The notes beneath the pieces were generated by a model. That model was given only the letters and a program-made list of their open reading frames with translations. It was not told the origin of the DNA and made no database searches. The translations under genes and the position numbers were made by a program. Below, piece by piece: positions 49,332 through 59,124 of a stretch of 64,000 nucleotides of DNA (position 1 is its first letter; the number at the start of each line of letters is the position of its first letter). This DNA is from Neisseria sicca (GTDB lineage: Bacteria; Pseudomonadota; Gammaproteobacteria; Burkholderiales; Neisseriaceae): contig NZ_POXG01000008.1 of assembly GCF_003044565.1 (NCBI RefSeq), positions 62,001 through 126,000 on the forward strand. Reading direction: 5' to 3'.

Positions 49332-49519
49332 GGCTTATGTTTCGGATTGGGATAAAAGGGGGATTTTACTGTTTTGACAGTGTTTTGGGTAGGTGTACAG
49401 GCAGATGGAATGGCGGGTCGGCGGTGTGATTTGACTGTCAATAAATGCGGAAACATGCCACAATGCCGTTATCCTGTTGTCTGTTTTAATCTGTTTTGAT
49501 TGAATTTGAGGAGTCGCCC

Positions 49520-50314
49520 ATGACCCCGATTTTGGCTTTCGATATTGAAACCGTGCCTGATGTGAACGGCATCCGCCTGTTGTACGATCTGCCTGCTTCT
49601 TTGCCGGACGACGAGGTGGTCTTGTTCGCCCAGCAGAAACGCCGTGCCCAAAACGGCTCTGACTTTATGCAGCACCACCTGCACCAAGTGGTCGCCATTT
49701 CCTGCTGTATGCGCTGGGGGCAGGACAAAATACACGTCGGCACCATAGGCGAAATGCACGACAGCGAAGAGGAAATGATCGCCAAGTTTTTCGACCTTAT
49801 CGAAAGCCATACGCCGCAATTGGTGAGCTGGAACGGCGGCGGCTTCGACCTGCCCGTCCTGCATTACCGCGCGCTGATACACGGTATTGCGGCGGCGCGT
49901 TATTGGGATATGGGCGAGGGCGATTTTGGCGACAGCCGCGATTTCAAGTGGAACAACTACATCAGCCGCTATCACAACCGCCATTGCGACCTGATGGACT
50001 TGCTCGCTCTGTACCAGCCGCGTGCCAATGTGCCGCTGGACGATATGGCGAAACTTTGCGGTTTCCCCGGCAAATTGGGCATGGACGGCAGCAAAGTTTG
50101 GGAGGCGTTCCACGTAGGTCGTCTGAAAGACATCCGCGATTATTGCGAAACCGATGCGGCAAACACTTATTTGATGTTCCTGCGCTTTCGCCTGATGAGC
50201 GGCGCTTTGGATGCGGACGAGTATGAAGTGGAAGTCAAACGGCTGAAGCATTACCTGACCGGACAGGCCCAGGACAAGCAGCATTGGAACGAGTTTGTCG
50301 CCGCGTGGCGTTGA
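49520..50314 (+). CDS. Predicted PolB-like 3'-5' exonuclease
   Basis: This 264-residue protein has the DEDD exonuclease core: ExoI motif FDIETVPDV (Asp7, Glu9), ExoII WNGGGFDLPVL near 113, and the last aspartate in DIRDYCETDAANTYL near 212. It fits the stand-alone PolB-type exonuclease family (DNA_pol_B_exo2). The start follows GAGGAG by six bases; the upstream TTG is not needed. Function in DNA repair is inferred from the family only. Confidence 0.85.
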   Translation: MTPILAFDIETVPDVNGIRLLYDLPASLPDDEVVLFAQQKRRAQNGSDFMQHHLHQVVAISCCMRWGQDKIHVGTIGEMHDSEEEMIAKFFDLIESHTPQLVSWNGGGFDLPVLHYRALIHGIAAARYWDMGEGDFGDSRDFKWNNYISRYHNRHCDLMDLLALYQPRANVPLDDMAKLCGFPGKLGMDGSKVWEAFHVGRLKDIRDYCETDAANTYLMFLRFRLMSGALDADEYEVEVKRLKHYLTGQAQDKQHWNEFVAAWR

Positions 50315-50351
50315 GCTTCAGACTTGGAAAGTCTATCGTTCCTGTCCACTA

Positions 50352-50408
50352 TAAAGGTCGTCTGAAAAGCGGAATCCGGTATGGACTTCTGTTTTCAGAC
50401 GACCTTTT
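50352..50408. terminator. Uptake-word hairpin after the exonuclease
   Basis: AAAGGTCGTCTGAAAAG is matched by CTGTTTTCAGACGACCTTTT 38 bases beyond the stop. A stray CCACTATAA just before it looks like a lone Correia terminus. Confidence 0.6.
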
Positions 50409-50546
50409 GGTTTTAGCGTTGCTTCTGAAAGCAAACCGCGTCATCGGAATATCGATAATGGTTGCAATGCGTTTTTAGACGACCTCAAGCTGTCACCAAC
50501 GGTAGCGTCGTGCGGATTGGTTCTAAAGTTTTTATGGCGGCATTTC

Positions 50547-51392
50547 TTAATCTTTAGAAACGCTGATGGTGTGTTTGACGTGTTTTAAATTCGCCACGAT
50601 GGTAAACGTCATCATCACCAGCAAAGCCCACGAACTCCATTTGCTGATATGCACCGATGCCCATGCGCCGATTTGGTTGGGATAACGCCAAACGCCGAAC
50701 AAAGTCCCCAAATTTTCCGCCAGCCAAATGAAAAAACCGATCAGGACGAAAGACAGCAGCAGCGGCATTTTCCGGGTGGTGTCATAGGGCGTGTATAAAA
50801 CAGTTGTCCGCGCATAAAGCCCGAGTGCAAAGGCGGCGAGATACCAGCGGTAGTCGCCGAGATAGTGATGGGTGAAAAAATTGACGTAAATTGCCAGCGC
50901 GCACAATGTGCTCAACCAATACGGCGGATGGCTTTTGATTTTGATATTAAAGAGCCGCCAAGCCTGAATGATGTAGCTGCCGACCGCCGCATACATAAAG
51001 CCCGCAAACAGCGGCACACCGCCGATTTTGGTATACGCCTCGTCCGGATAGCTCCAAGATTGGATGTCGCCCGATGTCTTGAACCACTCCAAAGCAAAGC
51101 CCACTAAGTGAAACAGCGTAATCGATTTTACTTCATCCCACGTTTCCAGCTTGAAATACAACATCGCAGCCTGTACGGAGACTGCAAAAACCAGCAGCAG
51201 GTCATAGCGTGAAATCCCCAGCCAGCCTGTTTTCGGAATCAGGAACATGGCAATGAAAAACAGACCTGCAAATAAACAGGCGCGTGCTTCTTTCAGTCCG
51301 AAAAACCAAAATTCGACCGCAAAACGCCGCCAACCGAGCAAATCATGCCGTTTCGGGTGTTCCATCAGCCAAGTATCCAGTTTGCCCAACAT
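50547..51392 (-). CDS. DUF817 family membrane protein
   Basis: This 281-residue integral membrane protein has about eight hydrophobic helices. Conserved DUF817 features are the EFWFFGLKEARACLFAG start near residue 27, a WSYPDEAY block near 113, the FTHHYLGDYRWY histidine pair near 178, and WLAENLGTLFGVWRYP near 225. No activity is known for the family. It is a single gene, divergent from the photolyase gene over a Correia-bearing gap. Confidence 0.85.
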   Translation of the reverse strand: MLGKLDTWLMEHPKRHDLLGWRRFAVEFWFFGLKEARACLFAGLFFIAMFLIPKTGWLGISRYDLLLVFAVSVQAAMLYFKLETWDEVKSITLFHLVGFALEWFKTSGDIQSWSYPDEAYTKIGGVPLFAGFMYAAVGSYIIQAWRLFNIKIKSHPPYWLSTLCALAIYVNFFTHHYLGDYRWYLAAFALGLYARTTVLYTPYDTTRKMPLLLSFVLIGFFIWLAENLGTLFGVWRYPNQIGAWASVHISKWSSWALLVMMTFTIVANLKHVKHTISVSKD

Positions 51393-51881
51393 ATTTTCAG
51401 ACGACCTTCGGGTTTACAAAGTGACGGAATATAACGGAAATGGGAAAGGGATGGGATATGGTATGACGAACGGCAATGTCGTGAGATAGGGCGATGAGGG
51501 GTCGTCTGAAAGCGTGTGCGATGTTTGGCATTTTTTGAGCGATAGGATGGGGTAGAACAATGAGCCTGCGGTTTGCCGATTATAGTGGATTAAATTTAAA
51601 CCAGTACGGCGTTGCCTCGCCTTGCCGTACTATTTGTACTGTCTACGGCTTCGTCGCCTTGTCCTGATTTAAAGTTAATCCACTATATTTGAGTGAGGGA
51701 GGGGGCTGAGTTTTAGGGCAGGTTCGGAATAGGGAGTATCGCACAGTTTGAAACAGCAAACAGCTTTTGCGAATGGCGCGTCCTAGCGTTTTCAGACGAC
51801 CTCCCCGCCTTCCGCCACCTTCTTAGGACTCTAAAATTTCTGCTAAAATCAAACGCCTTATCCCTTTCAGACGACATCGCC
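51393..51881. other. Intergenic region between DUF817 and phrB
   Basis: It holds scattered uptake words (near 51390, 51500 and 51790), one 107-bp Correia element and nothing else recognised. An uptake word TTCAGACGACA also sits ten bases before the phrB ATG. Confidence 0.55.
51581..51687. mobile_element. Correia element, 107-bp form
   Basis: TATAGTGGATTAAA and GTTAATCCACTATA ends with CGCCTTGCCGTACTATTTG in the middle; the full-length insert is absent. It is in the opposite orientation to the copy at 47337. Confidence 0.93.
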
Positions 51882-53165
51882 ATGCAAGCACATACATTGG
51901 TCTGGTTCCGCCGCAACCTGCGCATACGCGACAACGCCGCGTTGTCCGCCGCCGTGAAACGGGGATTGCCTGTGGCAGGCGTGTGGGTGGCGCAGGGGTC
52001 GTCTGAAATCCCCAATCCGCATCAGGATTGGTTTCATTATCAGGCGGCTGCGGCTTTACATGGCTCTCTGGCGGCGCGCGGCGTGGCTTTGTATGCGGTG
52101 AACCGTGTGGAAGAATTGCAGGCTTTGGCGACGCAGTTGAATGTTCAGACCGTAATTGCCGACGAAGCCTATACGTCGTCTGAAATCGAGCAAGATAACC
52201 GCATTTGGCGGATTTTGGATGGACAAAGCGTTGCGTTCGAGCGCGTTAACGACCGTGCCGTATTTGCCAAGGCAGACATCATGGGCAGCCACGGCGCACC
52301 TTACACCGATTTCCCACATTATAAAGAAGCGTGGCTGGCTTTGTTTCGTCAGCGGTTCGGCGGGCAGGATGCAGTTTGCCGTCAAACCGAAATTTTTCAG
52401 ACGACCTCAGCCGAAATGCCGCCGCTTCCAGCGTGGAACGGGCAACAGGATATGGTTTCCGCGCAGCGCGGCGGCGAAGATGAAGCGGATAAACAATGGC
52501 AGAAGTTTGAAGAAAATATCGAGTTTTATCCGATTATGAAGGATTTCCCCGCCAGAAAAGGCACCGGCCGCTTGAGCGCGTATCTGAGCGCGGGCTGCAT
52601 TTCGCCGCGCGTGTTAGCGGTCGAGGCAGCAGGGCAGGGCGCAGATGCGTGGTTGGATAACTTGATACGGCGCGATTTCTATCAGCAGCTTGCTTATCAC
52701 CGCGCCCGCATCGAGCCTGAATCCGATGCCGAATCTGCACCGTTTTCAGACGACCTGACGGAATGTTGGCGGCAGGGGAAAACAGGCTTCCCGCTTATCG
52801 ATGCCGCCATGCGCAGCCTGAAATCGAGCGGCTGGCTGCATCCCGCCTTGCGCTCCCTAACAGCGGAATTTTTGTGCGGCATCCTGCATCAACCGTCCGA
52901 ACACGGCATCGTTTGGTTTGCCGCGCAGCAAACCGATTTTGACCCCGCGTTGAACGAGGGCAACTGGCAAACCGCCGCCCGCAACGCCCGCAGGCGTTCT
53001 ATCGACATTATCCAAACCGCCCGCCGGCTCGACCCCGACGGCACATTCGTCCGCCGCTATATCCCCGAGTTGGCGCATCTGCCCGCCAACCTCGTTCATA
53101 CCCCGTGGCTCGCCTCGTCTGAAATTGACGCACACGGCTATCCACCACCCATTGTTGCGCCATAA
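51882..53165 (+). CDS. phrB: Photolyase/cryptochrome homologue
   Basis: This 427-residue flavoprotein has an N-terminal alpha/beta antenna domain (starts HTLVWFRRNLRIRDN) and the helical FAD domain from residue about 200 (ARKGTGRLSAYLSAGCISPR; TGFPLIDAAMRSL). The FAD-site block usually WMHNRLRM reads WLHPALRS, and the NNGGWQWAAS block reads NEGNWQTAAR. So the conserved asparagine near the flavin and a tryptophan are replaced. The gonococcal orthologue has been reported to affect supercoiling rather than photoreactivation, which would fit. It has several internal uptake words. Confidence 0.85.
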   Translation: MQAHTLVWFRRNLRIRDNAALSAAVKRGLPVAGVWVAQGSSEIPNPHQDWFHYQAAAALHGSLAARGVALYAVNRVEELQALATQLNVQTVIADEAYTSSEIEQDNRIWRILDGQSVAFERVNDRAVFAKADIMGSHGAPYTDFPHYKEAWLALFRQRFGGQDAVCRQTEIFQTTSAEMPPLPAWNGQQDMVSAQRGGEDEADKQWQKFEENIEFYPIMKDFPARKGTGRLSAYLSAGCISPRVLAVEAAGQGADAWLDNLIRRDFYQQLAYHRARIEPESDAESAPFSDDLTECWRQGKTGFPLIDAAMRSLKSSGWLHPALRSLTAEFLCGILHQPSEHGIVWFAAQQTDFDPALNEGNWQTAARNARRRSIDIIQTARRLDPDGTFVRRYIPELAHLPANLVHTPWLASSEIDAHGYPPPIVAP

Positions 53166-53374
53166 CGTAAACCAAGCATCTGATACGGCTGCGGGTTTCT
53201 CATCACACAACATCTTTAAGCGTAAAAATAGCTTGAAGAAGTCTGCCCTTGAAGCGCTTTTCTCCTTAAATCTCCTATCCTCAAACTTAAAACCGTCCCA
53301 TTGTGGACGGTTAATTAATTTTTGAAATGAGCAAGTCAGGTTGCCTTAAGAGGTCGTCTGAAAATTGTTTTGTT

Positions 53375-53481
53375 TATAGTGGATTAAAATTGCAATGATA
53401 CGGCGTTGCCAACGCCCTTATGTACTACCCGTACACGGCGGGCGTTGTCGCCTTGTCTCATTTTTATTTTAATCCACTATA
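53375..53481. mobile_element. Divergent 107-bp Correia-like element
   Basis: The termini TATAGTGGATTAAAAT and ATTTTAATCCACTATA are standard. The interior differs: GATACGGCGTTGCCAACGCC and GTACACGGCGGGCGTTGTCG replace the usual arms. Confidence 0.82.
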
Positions 53482-53487
53482 TTTTTT

Positions 53488-53560
53488 CTAGAGCGGGTTA
53501 ATTTTAAAACCGGTCGGGTGTTGTCCTGTCTTGATTCGGTATGAAGTTAATTTGTCATAA
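53488..53560. repeat. Decayed Correia-like sequence
   Basis: GGGTTAATTTTAAAACCGGT...GTTGTCCTGTCTTGATT has the order of the 70-bp element, but both ends are ruined. It is a weak match. Confidence 0.3.
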
Positions 53561-53682
53561 ATATTTGAATGGAAATGGCTTTATTCATTATTTTAAAAAA
53601 TCGATTAGCACTCAAACTATCGTAAATTTGCCTGTTTTATAGCCCTTTTGATAAGCGGTATGAATTTGATATTTAACGGTAG

Positions 53683-53711
53683 TTACTAATTTATTTATTT
53701 TTTGATATGAT
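53683..53711 (+). promoter_or_regulatory. Promoter of the T6SS gene block
   Basis: TGATATGAT at 53703-53711 is an extended -10. A weak TTACTA at -35 sits 17 bases upstream. Transcription would start near 53718, after the first in-frame ATGs, which supports the start at 53740. Confidence 0.45.
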
Positions 53712-53739
53712 GAGTAAATTTTTTAAAAAGGTAAAAACT

Positions 53740-54003
53740 ATGAAAGGTATTATCAGGCTGGGAGATTCAACTACTCATGGAGGCGTTGTGGTTCAAGCGT
53801 CTTCGGATATGGTCATTGAAGGAAAGCCTGCCGCTCTGGTAGGCGATTTGGTTTCTTGCCCCATACCCGGGCATGGAACCAATCCGATTATCGAAGGCAG
53901 TCAATATATGTCGTTTAAGGGGCGTGATGTTGCTGTGGACGGTTGTAAAACTGCATGCGGCTGCGCTTTGATCAGCAGTATGCCGACTGTCGGAAGCGAC
54001 TAG
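53740..54003 (+). CDS. T6SS PAAR spike-tip protein
   Basis: This 87-residue protein is a bare PAAR domain that sharpens the VgrG spike and can carry effectors. Repeats of the family are visible: GDSTTHGGVVVQAS, GDLVSCPIPGHGTNPII and KGRDVAVDGCKTACGC, with His and Cys residues that likely bind zinc. The frame starts 11 codons earlier at MMSKFFKK, but a ribosome site AAAAAGG precedes the MKGIIRLGD start. No toxin extension is fused. Confidence 0.88.
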   Translation: MKGIIRLGDSTTHGGVVVQASSDMVIEGKPAALVGDLVSCPIPGHGTNPIIEGSQYMSFKGRDVAVDGCKTACGCALISSMPTVGSD

Positions 54004-54214
54004 GGGAAGGGAATCTGCAAGGAGCTAAAGTGCCAGATTGTCGGAAATAAGATACAAAATTGAATAATCCTTTTAGTGTCGCAGGTTTTTAGGGGCGCAT
54101 ACCTGATTCGGGGCAGGTTTGGTAAACAGCCTTTCATCTCAATAATTCAAAAGTTCTGGTATTCAGAATACAGATTAAGTTTTTAGATTTTAAGTTTATT
54201 TTTCGGAAGTTATT

Positions 54215-57200
54215 ATGAAGCCAATTTTTACTGGCATAGTGGTTATTATTCTAAGCATCGTCAGTGCAGTCTTACTCTACTTTTTAGGTCATAAATTCGG
54301 AATCGATACATCTGCAGCCAAAGCGGTTGTTTGGGCATGTATCACAGTAGTGACCTCGTTGATATTCTTTATCCCTCTGTTGACACGAATGCTTTGGTCA
54401 GGCGTGTCCGATAGACATTCTAATTTGAAGCATCTGAATCCCGAAGATTTAAGCGGTGACAGTGCGGAATCTACCCATTTAATCGGTGTGACGGAACGCT
54501 GGGAGCAGTTGAGACATATCCACTTGCTGACCAAGCAATATAAAAAACACCGTAAGCCTTGGATTTTTGTGGTCACCCAAGATACTGCCTTGCTGGAAGC
54601 CTCTTTGCCGGATATCCGCCGTCAGTTGTGGGTGGAAACCGCATCGGCTATTTGGATTGATGCACAAGCCATGGAGCCTGCAGGCGGTTGGCAATATCTG
54701 AGGGGTGTGGGTAAACGTCCAGCCGAAGGCATTGTCTCTCTTCAAGCAAAATCCTCAATTCACGAAAATGCTGCGCAATTGACCGAGTTAATGAAGAAAC
54801 TCGGATGGAAGCTGCCGATTAATCAGGTGTATCTGACCAATGAAACCGATGAAATGCCATCAGCCATCAGCCATGCTTTGAAATATGGTTCGACTGTATC
54901 GGCAACGGAGTTGGCGAAAGAATTGGATCAGTTTGCCAACCAGTTGGCAGCATTGGGTACGCAGCTGATTGAGGAAGATTTGCGCCAAACACCTATTGCG
55001 AAACTGTCTGCTACGTTGCCTGCCCACAGTCAAACTTTGGCGGATCATATTGCTGCTGAAAAACGGAGTTTGGGAAAACTGGATACAGTTGCCGGCGTTT
55101 CGTTTATTCAAACCAATAATCCTGAACAATCAGGAGATTTGATTTACCGTGCGTTTAACGACCTGTCTGTTTTGGGTTCAGGTAAGAAACTGCATTTGTC
55201 CAAAACGGAAAAAACCTATTTGGCAATGAGTGCCGTAGCTTTGCTGATCGGTAGTGTGTTCGCTGTGGGGGCGCACAGCAGTTATCAAGATATAGGTCGT
55301 CTGAATGCTGATTTGGAAAGCATTCAGAAGGCAAAATCACGCTCGGAAAAAGTTGCTGCATTAGTCAAACTGCAACAGAGTATTACTGAAATGGAATCCG
55401 GCAGGGATTTCTTGCAATATACAGCCAAGTTCTTGGGCTATGAACATAGAAAAGAGTTGTTGGCTGCCGCGTATCGTAAATACGGTATTTTGGTTAAAGA
55501 TGTCGTCAGCCGCCCAGCTACCGTATTCTTCGCGAATAAGTTAGATGGTTTGACTATGCTAGAAGGGCAGATTCCGGACGACTTCGCGCTGCAAGACAGT
55601 TCTTATCAGGACTTGAAAGCATATTTGATGCTGACGTCTCATGTAGAGAAAACCAAAGACAAAAAAGATGCTGAATTCCTGACGAAAAAACTGGTGGAAA
55701 TGTTGTCAGCACAGAATGTTTCTACCAAAGATGCACAAATTTTGGCTCAATTCTTTGTACCTCGCATGGCTACTCATTCCGGTTGGCTTGAAACCGAGCA
55801 ACCTGAATTGGTATCACGAAGCCGTCAGATTCTGGTGGATTGGATCAACCGCGACCAAGGCAGTGAACAGTTATACAAACGCATCGTACAAGGTACGGAT
55901 GCCAAGCTGAAAACCATTACATTGGCAGAGCTGTTGAATAAGGATTTGAAAGGCATTTGGACTGTCGGCAAACCTTTGCCTCGCGTGTATACGGTCGAAG
56001 GCTGGGAAAAACACGTCAAGCCTGCTTTGGATCAAGCTGTTAAAGACAGCAAGAATACTGACTGGGTGTTGGGTGGAAACCTGCATCAGGCACCGGTAAC
56101 GGAAGCTGCCATCAACAGTCTGAAAGAGCGTTATTTCAAAGAATATGCTGCGGCTTGGTATGACATGATGAACAGTATTACATGGCAGCCAAGAACGACC
56201 AATTTGGATGCGGTCAATCAGTTCCACGTTTATGCAGATCCTCAGCGTTCCCCATTGGTGGCATTATTCCATGCTGTAAAAGAAAGCAGCCAATTGGACA
56301 GCAAAAAAATTGACGTAAATCCGGCGGTTGCCGATGCTGCAAAACGTGCGGCGGCAAGACAGCTGTCTTCCCGCTCGCGTAGAGTTGCCGATACGGTATT
56401 AAATTCACAGGCTGAAAACATCAACGCCCTGGAAGGTAAAGTCAATGATTATCTGGCAGGACCGTTGGAAGCAGAATTTGAAAACCTGCTGCAATTGATT
56501 GACGCACAAATCAATCCGAAGAGCGATTTGAGCCTGCAGCGCTACCTTGAGCGAGTGACGACCATTAAACAACGCTTGATTCAAATGGCGTCTTCTTCCG
56601 ATACCGGTGGCGTAGCCAGATCGGCCGTACAAGGTGTTTTGAATGGCGGAGACAATGAATTTCTTGAAGGTATGCAGTATGCACGTTTGATTGAGGCTGG
56701 TGTGGGCGACAGATTGCTGCCGTTTGCGCGCAACGTTTTTGTCTTGCCATTTAATTCCGTATGGGATTCGATTGCAGGCGTAGCCCAAAAAGATATCAAT
56801 AATCTGTGGGCAAGCAATTTTGTTAATCCTATGCAGTCCGAATTGGGTGGTAGATATCCGTTTGCCAAATCAGAAACAGAAGTTTCGATTCCCGTATTGG
56901 CAAAATACTTGGATATCAACAAAGGTGCATTGAATCAGTTTGTAACGACTCAATTGGCAGGCGTTTTGACCAAACAAGGCAATCAATGGATCGTCGCGCC
57001 GGGAAGCGAATTGAAAGTCAATTCTGGACTGTTGCAACAGTTGAATAAATTGAGTGCGATTTCTGAGGATTTCTTCGTTAACGGAGAAGGTGGTTACAGC
57101 TTTGAGCTTAAGCCGACATCTACTCAGGGAATTGTTCAGTTCGACTTGGTTGTTGATGGTCAATCATTGAATTATTTCAACCAACAGACAGAATGGAAGC

Positions 57201-57490
57201 CATTTAAATGGCCGGGCGATGTCAGCAATGCCGGTTTGCGTATTTCTTGGGAAACCGAGGCAGAAGGTATGCGTAAAACTCAGGAAATCAGCGGACGTTT
57301 CGGTTTCATCCGTATGCTTGAAAAATCTAGGGTTACACCGATTGATGGAAGTACCTATCTGGTCGAGTTCCCATTGGAAAAAGACAAATTGATGCGCTTC
57401 TATATGCGAACCAATTCCGGTAAGGGACCGTTGGGACTGTTGGATCTGAAAAATATCCATCTGCCGAATAAGATTTTTGAGGTTAAATAA
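54215..57490 (+). CDS. tssM: T6SS membrane-complex protein TssM (IcmF)
   Basis: This 1091-residue protein anchors the T6SS in the inner membrane and reaches through the periplasm to TssJ. Three helices are visible (about 6-24, 36-56, 336-355), with a cytoplasmic domain between the second and third and a long periplasmic part to the end. The C-terminal half carries the family blocks (AAAWYDMMNSITW; FVLPFNSVWDSI; the beta-rich end). No Walker A motif is present in the cytoplasmic domain, unlike many TssM. The stop codon shares one base with the tssA start. Confidence 0.9.
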   Translation: MKPIFTGIVVIILSIVSAVLLYFLGHKFGIDTSAAKAVVWACITVVTSLIFFIPLLTRMLWSGVSDRHSNLKHLNPEDLSGDSAESTHLIGVTERWEQLRHIHLLTKQYKKHRKPWIFVVTQDTALLEASLPDIRRQLWVETASAIWIDAQAMEPAGGWQYLRGVGKRPAEGIVSLQAKSSIHENAAQLTELMKKLGWKLPINQVYLTNETDEMPSAISHALKYGSTVSATELAKELDQFANQLAALGTQLIEEDLRQTPIAKLSATLPAHSQTLADHIAAEKRSLGKLDTVAGVSFIQTNNPEQSGDLIYRAFNDLSVLGSGKKLHLSKTEKTYLAMSAVALLIGSVFAVGAHSSYQDIGRLNADLESIQKAKSRSEKVAALVKLQQSITEMESGRDFLQYTAKFLGYEHRKELLAAAYRKYGILVKDVVSRPATVFFANKLDGLTMLEGQIPDDFALQDSSYQDLKAYLMLTSHVEKTKDKKDAEFLTKKLVEMLSAQNVSTKDAQILAQFFVPRMATHSGWLETEQPELVSRSRQILVDWINRDQGSEQLYKRIVQGTDAKLKTITLAELLNKDLKGIWTVGKPLPRVYTVEGWEKHVKPALDQAVKDSKNTDWVLGGNLHQAPVTEAAINSLKERYFKEYAAAWYDMMNSITWQPRTTNLDAVNQFHVYADPQRSPLVALFHAVKESSQLDSKKIDVNPAVADAAKRAAARQLSSRSRRVADTVLNSQAENINALEGKVNDYLAGPLEAEFENLLQLIDAQINPKSDLSLQRYLERVTTIKQRLIQMASSSDTGGVARSAVQGVLNGGDNEFLEGMQYARLIEAGVGDRLLPFARNVFVLPFNSVWDSIAGVAQKDINNLWASNFVNPMQSELGGRYPFAKSETEVSIPVLAKYLDINKGALNQFVTTQLAGVLTKQGNQWIVAPGSELKVNSGLLQQLNKLSAISEDFFVNGEGGYSFELKPTSTQGIVQFDLVVDGQSLNYFNQQTEWKPFKWPGDVSNAGLRISWETEAEGMRKTQEISGRFGFIRMLEKSRVTPIDGSTYLVEFPLEKDKLMRFYMRTNSGKGPLGLLDLKNIHLPNKIFEVK

Positions 57491-59115
57491 TGATGACATT
57501 ACCCCAATGGGTAAAGCCGATACTCGGTGATGAAGGTACATCTATCACCGATAACAATATCCATCGCTGGCAAGAATGGTTGGAGCCTGTTTCAGACAAC
57601 CATCCTTGTGGCGAGGATGTCGCCTATGCAGATGATTTTGAAGCCATCAAAATTGAGTTGGCCAAACTTTCGGGTATGGATTACCGATTGATTTTGGATG
57701 CTTCAGAACGCCTGCTGAAGCGTGAATCTAAAGACCTGAGGGTGGCAACCTATTACATTTTTGCCTCGCTGAGAGACAGAGGTTTGGCAGGTTTTTCAGA
57801 CGGCTTGGAGATTTTGTGCGGGTTGCTGCAAAAATTCGATCAGTCGCTGTGGCCGAAAAAACCGGTACAAAAACGTAATGCATTAAATTGGTTGTCCGGT
57901 GAAAGGGTGTTGGATACGCTTAAAGAAGTAGGATTATCCGATTCTACGGAGCTTAAGCGGACATTATCGGCTTTGATGTTGTTGCAAAATTACTTTGAGG
58001 GATGGGAAGAGGCAGTACGCCCCAGCTTATTTCCATTGTTGCAATATTTTGAAGAGTCATCTGTTCGTTTTTCATCTTCTCCAACAAGTTCAAGTCAAAA
58101 TCAGGAGACCAGTGCGCCTGTTGAGCAAGTGGCAACGCCACAAATTCATCAAGAGAGTCGAGGGTCGTCTGAAAGTCTGACTGTCACAAAGGTTAACTCT
58201 TCTAAAGCCTTGCTTGACCAAGTCAGGATTAACGCTGCCTACTTGAGGGAGCAGGATGATGGTTATTGGTCTGCAAATAAGATGATTCGGGCCGTCCGTT
58301 GGGGTGGATTAAACGGCATTCCTCCGCATCAAAACGGTCAGACGCGGTTGAAGGCTCCGAGGGCAGATTTATTGGCAAACTTGAATCGTTTGGTTCAGGA
58401 GCAGCAATGGCGCGATTTGCTCGATAAAGTGGAAGCGGCTTTTTTGGAAGGTGCTAATCACTATTGGCTGGATTTGCAATATTACGCATGGCAAGGTCAG
58501 CAGGCATTAGGTGGTTTATATCTTTCCCAAGTTGATTCTTCGCTATTTGAGTTGAAATCCTTATTGACCCGATGCGAAGGCCTGACCGGTTTAAGTTTTG
58601 ATAACGGATTCCCGTTTGTATCGGCCGATACGCTTAAGTGGCTGGAACAAAAAGTCATGTCGTCTACGCGCAAGCAGACGAATAGCCAAGCCATTCAAAA
58701 GGCAGTGTTAGAACCGTCATCTCAGGAGGAAAACCAAGAAAGTTACTGGCAACAGGCGCTGTTGAAAACGCAAGAATACGGTTTAGACGCTGCATTTGCT
58801 TGGTTGGAAACATTACCAGAGTGGCAGGCGGGTTCGGGGCAGGTTAAGAAATGGTTGATGATGGCTCGGTTGGCTGTAAACGCCCAAAAAGCGGAATGGG
58901 CTGTGAAACTGTTGGAGCAAGCTTCGAAGCAGATGCAAGTGTTGACAGTTAAAGAGTGGGACAAACATTTTACGTTTGAAGTGTATTCCCTTTGGTATCA
59001 ACTATTAAGTGAAAACCTTGATAATAAAGATATTGAGGCTGTCAAACAGCTCGAATTTTTACGGACAGAATTGATGCAGGCGGATGTTGTCCGTGCATTG
59101 GAATTAATTTATTAA
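57490..59115 (+). CDS. tssA: T6SS assembly protein TssA
   Basis: This 541-residue protein has the ImpA N-terminal domain (residues about 18-110, CGEDVAYADDFEAIK and DYRLILDASERLL), a linker with polar repeats (about 190-230), and a C-terminal part of the VasJ/ImpA type starting near residue 250. TssA primes sheath polymerisation and connects it to the baseplate. The GCCGTCTGAA word near 57796 is a rare non-local uptake form; a local one lies near 58162. Confidence 0.88.
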   Translation: MMTLPQWVKPILGDEGTSITDNNIHRWQEWLEPVSDNHPCGEDVAYADDFEAIKIELAKLSGMDYRLILDASERLLKRESKDLRVATYYIFASLRDRGLAGFSDGLEILCGLLQKFDQSLWPKKPVQKRNALNWLSGERVLDTLKEVGLSDSTELKRTLSALMLLQNYFEGWEEAVRPSLFPLLQYFEESSVRFSSSPTSSSQNQETSAPVEQVATPQIHQESRGSSESLTVTKVNSSKALLDQVRINAAYLREQDDGYWSANKMIRAVRWGGLNGIPPHQNGQTRLKAPRADLLANLNRLVQEQQWRDLLDKVEAAFLEGANHYWLDLQYYAWQGQQALGGLYLSQVDSSLFELKSLLTRCEGLTGLSFDNGFPFVSADTLKWLEQKVMSSTRKQTNSQAIQKAVLEPSSQEENQESYWQQALLKTQEYGLDAAFAWLETLPEWQAGSGQVKKWLMMARLAVNAQKAEWAVKLLEQASKQMQVLTVKEWDKHFTFEVYSLWYQLLSENLDNKDIEAVKQLEFLRTELMQADVVRALELIY

Positions 59116-59124
59116 GCATATATT

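Larger units (their letters stand above)
53166..53739. other. Junction region before the T6SS cluster
   Basis: It changes sharply from GC-rich phrB to AT-rich DNA. It carries a divergent Correia element, a possible decayed one (53488-53560), one uptake word near 53352 and an extended -10 promoter. This looks like the left boundary of an acquired block. Confidence 0.6.
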
